Made by a program: the position numbers and the translations under genes. The notes beneath the pieces were generated by a model. The model was not told where the DNA came from and ran no database searches. It saw nothing but the letters and a program-made list of their open reading frames with translations. Shown here in pieces: positions 61,209 through 64,000 of a DNA stretch of 64,000 nt (position 1 is its first letter; every line of letters starts with the position of its first letter). The stretch covers positions 248,001 to 312,000 of the forward strand of contig JAEWSH010000037.1 in NCBI GenBank assembly GCA_023398375.1, in the 5' to 3' direction. This stretch comes from Bacillota bacterium. Lineage in GTDB: Bacteria; Bacillota; Clostridia; Lachnospirales; Lachnospiraceae.

Positions 61209-62579
61209 TTACAGTAGTCTGTTCTTCACTTTATCTGCTTGTTCTTTTAATTTACCTGCTTTTAGCTTCAGTTCCTCCTTTTTCATTTTCCATTCATTTG
61301 CAATATGCATACTTATTTCTGTAGGCAATTCCTGTATCAGACGCATCTTTTCATATGCTTCCGCGGCCAGACTATAGATTTCTTCATCCCATCCTTCTAC
61401 TTGTTTCGCCTGCTTAAAATCAAATTTCCGAACAATTTCCTCATATCGATTGTATGCATTCGATACTGCGTCGTCCCATGAAAGATAGATCTCTTCCATC
61501 GCACTTCTTCCGATCTGCTTTAATTCTTCCATGTGGTCACAAGCCCATAGGATTCTCTCACTCATCTGCGCAACATCTTCCTGGACCAGAAAACCATTAT
61601 GTCCATCTACGATTCCTTCAGAAGCACAACTATTCATTAATACAATACTCGCCGTTTCACATGCTGCTGCTTCTGTCACTACAATTCCATTTGTATCGAA
61701 TGTAGATGGAAACAGGAACAGGTGGCACATACTAAAATAAGTCCTTAATAATTCCCTTTCCTGAATTGCACCAGCAAAGATACATACATCCTGCAAGTCG
61801 ATTTCTTTTACATATGCTTTTATTTCTTCATATTCAAGCCCATCGCCGATAAAGAACATTTTAAATTTTTTACCTGCTTTTTTTACTTCCTTCAGACTAT
61901 CAAGTGATAATCGGATACCTTTATACCACATCATTCTTCCTACAAACAGGAACAAAGGAATCTCTTCTTCGATCTCATACTGTTTTCTTAATTTTTTTAC
62001 TTCCGCCTTCTCCACTTTGCCCTTCGGAAAATCTGCCCCGTTCCGCATTACTGTGTATGTTCCCTTGTATCCTAAGCTTTTAAGGTTCTCTCCCGCACCT
62101 TCACTCACCACCCATACATCATCGCATGCTTCAATATTATTTACCAGCCACTTAATTGCCACTTCCTGCATTGGTTTCATAGAAAAAGACTCTTTGATTG
62201 CCACATCAAATTTTGTATGATACGTAAACACGACTGGTATTTGCTTTGTTTCTCTCAGCATTCTAGCTAATACCGCGGATGCGACCGGACAGTGGCAATG
62301 AATTATATCGATATCATAGTCATCTAATAGCCGCAGCGTATCTGCATCCAATGGATAACCTGCCCGATATCCGATTCCTGGTGCTATATTAAAGCTTTTA
62401 TATCTCACCACAGGAAAATCATAGGTATCTTCAGATTCCGGATACCAAGGTACAGCAACAATGGCTTCGCCAAACTTTTTCTGAATAATATTCGCATAGT
62501 TGATCACAGCATTTGCCACACCATCTATCACAGGTGGAAATGAATCGTTTAAAAGACATACTTTTATTTTTTCTTTCAT
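61209..62579 (-). CDS. GT4 family glycosyltransferase
   Basis: 456 residues, GT-B fold. N-terminal NDSFPPVIDGVANAV, donor-side FVGRMMWYKGIRLSLDSL and the E-x7-E type motif GIVVTEAAACE. Resembles diglucosyl-diacylglycerol and phosphatidylinositol mannosyltransferase-like enzymes; the lysine-rich C-terminal tail (MKKEELKLKAGKLKEQADK) may bind the membrane. Acceptor unknown. Confidence 0.85.
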   Translation of the reverse strand: MKEKIKVCLLNDSFPPVIDGVANAVINYANIIQKKFGEAIVAVPWYPESEDTYDFPVVRYKSFNIAPGIGYRAGYPLDADTLRLLDDYDIDIIHCHCPVASAVLARMLRETKQIPVVFTYHTKFDVAIKESFSMKPMQEVAIKWLVNNIEACDDVWVVSEGAGENLKSLGYKGTYTVMRNGADFPKGKVEKAEVKKLRKQYEIEEEIPLFLFVGRMMWYKGIRLSLDSLKEVKKAGKKFKMFFIGDGLEYEEIKAYVKEIDLQDVCIFAGAIQERELLRTYFSMCHLFLFPSTFDTNGIVVTEAAACETASIVLMNSCASEGIVDGHNGFLVQEDVAQMSERILWACDHMEELKQIGRSAMEEIYLSWDDAVSNAYNRYEEIVRKFDFKQAKQVEGWDEEIYSLAAEAYEKMRLIQELPTEISMHIANEWKMKKEELKLKAGKLKEQADKVKNRLL

Positions 62580-62594
62580 TTCAATACCTCCCGG

Positions 62595-63206
62595 TTAATT
62601 CTGATTCAAAAAAGATACATAGTCAAATTGTTCATAATACCTTTCAATACTGCTCTTTCTATATTCGAACAGGAAATCACAGGATTCCTTATCTTCAAAT
62701 CCAGTAATATAATAAGCGCTCTTTATCTCCCCATACTCCTTATGTGTAAATACTACTTTGTGAGAAAAGGGAAGTGCATCGAATTCCACCAGATCTTCAT
62801 AAGTACATCCTCTTCCTTCATTCATAACTATATAAAGATTATCCTTATCTATTCTTTTTACTCTTTCATACCATTTTACCGCGGCCTCTCCAAAGTTATC
62901 ATAATGCATAAAATGAATCGTAATCTCACCAAGCCGGCCAACCGGATATGTATATTCATCTGTAACATACTGCCTCAATTCCAATCCCAGATAATAATCC
63001 AGGTTACGAACAAAGCGAATAAAGTCTTGAATACTGAAAAAAAGGTTAATAGTCGGTGAATTAAATTTTAAATGTAAGTCATGATACATAAAAGTTCCAT
63101 TACAATTATTTGACAATATGGTCGGCGTCATATTATGTAATGATTTTCTTAATCTCTGAAGCCTTTTCTCTATAACTGCTTCTCTTATATTTTTCATCAA
63201 TTCCAT
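62595..63206 (-). CDS. DUF1919 family protein
   Basis: 203 residues. ILSNNCNGTFMYHDLHLKFN and the DYYLGLELRQY stretch identify DUF1919, usually found in exopolysaccharide and cell-surface glycan loci. Likely soluble; enzymatic role unknown. Sixteen bases before the glycosyltransferase, so the two probably work on one glycan. Confidence 0.82.
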   Translation of the reverse strand: MELMKNIREAVIEKRLQRLRKSLHNMTPTILSNNCNGTFMYHDLHLKFNSPTINLFFSIQDFIRFVRNLDYYLGLELRQYVTDEYTYPVGRLGEITIHFMHYDNFGEAAVKWYERVKRIDKDNLYIVMNEGRGCTYEDLVEFDALPFSHKVVFTHKEYGEIKSAYYITGFEDKESCDFLFEYRKSSIERYYEQFDYVSFLNQN

Positions 63207-63236
63207 TATGTTAACCTCTTATGTAATTTCTTTATC

Positions 63237-63265
63237 ATTATAGCAAATTACACTGTATTTTTACA
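63237..63265 (-). promoter_or_regulatory. promoter of DUF1919-GT4 unit
   Basis: TATAAT (63237-63242) with TGC just before it; weak -35 TGTAAA at 17 bases. Confidence 0.6.
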
Positions 63266-63300
63266 GACAAAAAGGTCACAATCTTTTATGATCGAGACCC
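63266..63300 (-). terminator. terminator after spoVAC
   Basis: GGTCTCGATC / GATTGTGACC stem with one mismatch, then TTTTTGT. Ends the spoVAB-spoVAC unit before the inserted genes. Confidence 0.75.
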
Positions 63301-63325
63301 TTCATTATTTTCAGACGCCATTCTT

Positions 63326-63787
63326 TTACAAGTTGAACCAACCTAATATTTTGACCATCCAGTATAAAAATCCCAAAATCCAGCTGGTAAAAATACCATA
63401 TAAAATGACAGGTCCTGCTATTGTAAAAATCTTGCTGCCTATTCCAAAAACTTGTCCTTCCTTCTTGAATTCCATTGCGGGCGCCGCTACAGAATTTGCA
63501 AAACCTGTGATTGGAACCAAAGCACCCGCGCCTCCGAATTTTGCAATTTTCGGATAAATATTAAGTCCAGTTAACATAACTGATAAAAATACGAGAATCA
63601 AAGAACACCATGAGCCTGCTATTTCCTTATCCGCACCAATACCTATATAATAATTTGTGATCCACTGACCAATTACGCAAATGATTCCTCCGACTAAAAA
63701 TGCTTTTGCCATTTGCAGCAATAGATTATGGGTCGGTGTTACCTGTTTAACATATTCCTGATATTCTTTTTGCTTCTTTTCATCCAT
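63326..63787 (-). CDS. spoVAC: stage V sporulation protein AC
   Basis: 153 residues, four membrane helices. YVKQVTPTHNLLLQMAKAFL, VGGIICVIGQ and GAGALVPITGFANSVAAPAMEF are diagnostic. Mechanosensitive-like membrane part of the dipicolinic acid channel of the spore. Follows the spoVAB-like gene. Confidence 0.94.
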   Translation of the reverse strand: MDEKKQKEYQEYVKQVTPTHNLLLQMAKAFLVGGIICVIGQWITNYYIGIGADKEIAGSWCSLILVFLSVMLTGLNIYPKIAKFGGAGALVPITGFANSVAAPAMEFKKEGQVFGIGSKIFTIAGPVILYGIFTSWILGFLYWMVKILGWFNL

Positions 63788-63848
63788 CGTTTGCTATTCT
63801 CCTTTAGCTATTTATGTTTTATTTCTATCCATTTTTATATTTTATTAA

Positions 63849-64000
63849 TTATACTCCTCCAAACAAATAAATCTGCTTGATAAAATAAAATAGGGCGCCA
63901 GCTACTTTTCCAAGTGCAATCATAAGTATGGCAATTCCCAAACCATGTCTGAATCCGGCTCTTCGAAAAAAAATAGAGATTGAATCCAGCATTTCTGCTA
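63849..64000 (-). CDS. spoVAB: stage V sporulation protein AB, C-terminal part
   Basis: 49 C-terminal residues are inside the window: AEMLDSISIFFRRAGFRHG then LGIAILMIALGKVAGALFYF. The pattern of a basic turn before a final membrane helix with ALGKxAG fits the SpoVAB C-terminus, and the place directly before spoVAC is the usual one. The 5' end lies beyond base 64000. Confidence 0.65.
   Translation of the reverse strand, partial: AEMLDSISIFFRRAGFRHGLGIAILMIALGKVAGALFYFIKQIYLFGGV

Overview
The window is AT-rich DNA that reads like a spore-forming, anaerobic, gut-type Firmicute, most likely a member of the Lachnospiraceae. The evidence is spoVA sporulation genes, lipoprotein-type binding proteins with acidic Ser/Thr/Glu-rich linkers, an ECF transporter with fused ATPases, strong TTGACA/TATAAT promoters with 17-base spacers, and GGAGG-type ribosome sites. 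Almost every gene is on the minus strand. The exceptions are an AraC regulator (about 36 kb) and a broken Cys/Met-lyase fragment (28.2 kb).

Region 1 (1-28.1 kb) is a sulfur amino acid island. It holds metY (cut by the window edge), a metB-like gene, two parallel operons each pairing an amino-acid-type ABC importer with a UroD/MetE-superfamily protein, a methyltransferase-mccB-mccA reverse transsulfuration operon, a metNIQ importer mixed with two 2-hydroxyacid dehydrogenases and a methionine-type aminotransferase, a LysR regulator and an oligopeptide importer. Two features tie it to cysteine. One UroD/importer operon begins with a lone tRNA-Cys(GCA). The other begins with a 39-residue leader peptide containing CCC and CC runs, followed by an intrinsic terminator and a small YezD-family gene. 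Several promoters share a CATACTAA-type operator next to the start site. I regard the twin UroD/importer operons with cysteine-linked leaders as the best candidate for an undescribed system.

Region 2 (28.2-36.8 kb) holds a truncated Cys/Met lyase, a secreted protein of unknown function, an APC permease broken by two frameshifts, a flavin/iron-sulfur dehydrogenase set (DadA-like, BFD-like, HcnB-like, HcnA-like) with an ornithine cyclodeaminase family protein, and a divergent AraC regulator. Three leader hairpins there share a related sequence and can fold in alternative ways.

Region 3 (36.9-46.6 kb) returns to cofactor and sulfur supply: an ECF importer (S, A-A fusion, T), a rhodanese-TtcA fusion for tRNA thiolation, a cysteine-type ABC importer and the PLP synthase pair pdxS-pdxT. 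PLP is the cofactor of the many transsulfuration enzymes in region 1.

Region 4 (46.9-57.3 kb) is a sugar system: a two-component system flanked by two membrane-attached binding proteins, a ribose-type ABC importer, a class II aldolase and a PfkB kinase. Region 5 (57.3-64 kb) has long palindromic repeats and a split spoVA set: spoVAD is separated from spoVAC and a partial spoVAB by a hybrid histidine kinase, a glycosyltransferase and a DUF1919 protein. Several families of small structured repeats recur through the window: a hairpin-plus-ribosome-site element before four start codons, a 125-base element directly behind terminators, a 60-base hairpin at gene ends, and 150-270-base palindromes.
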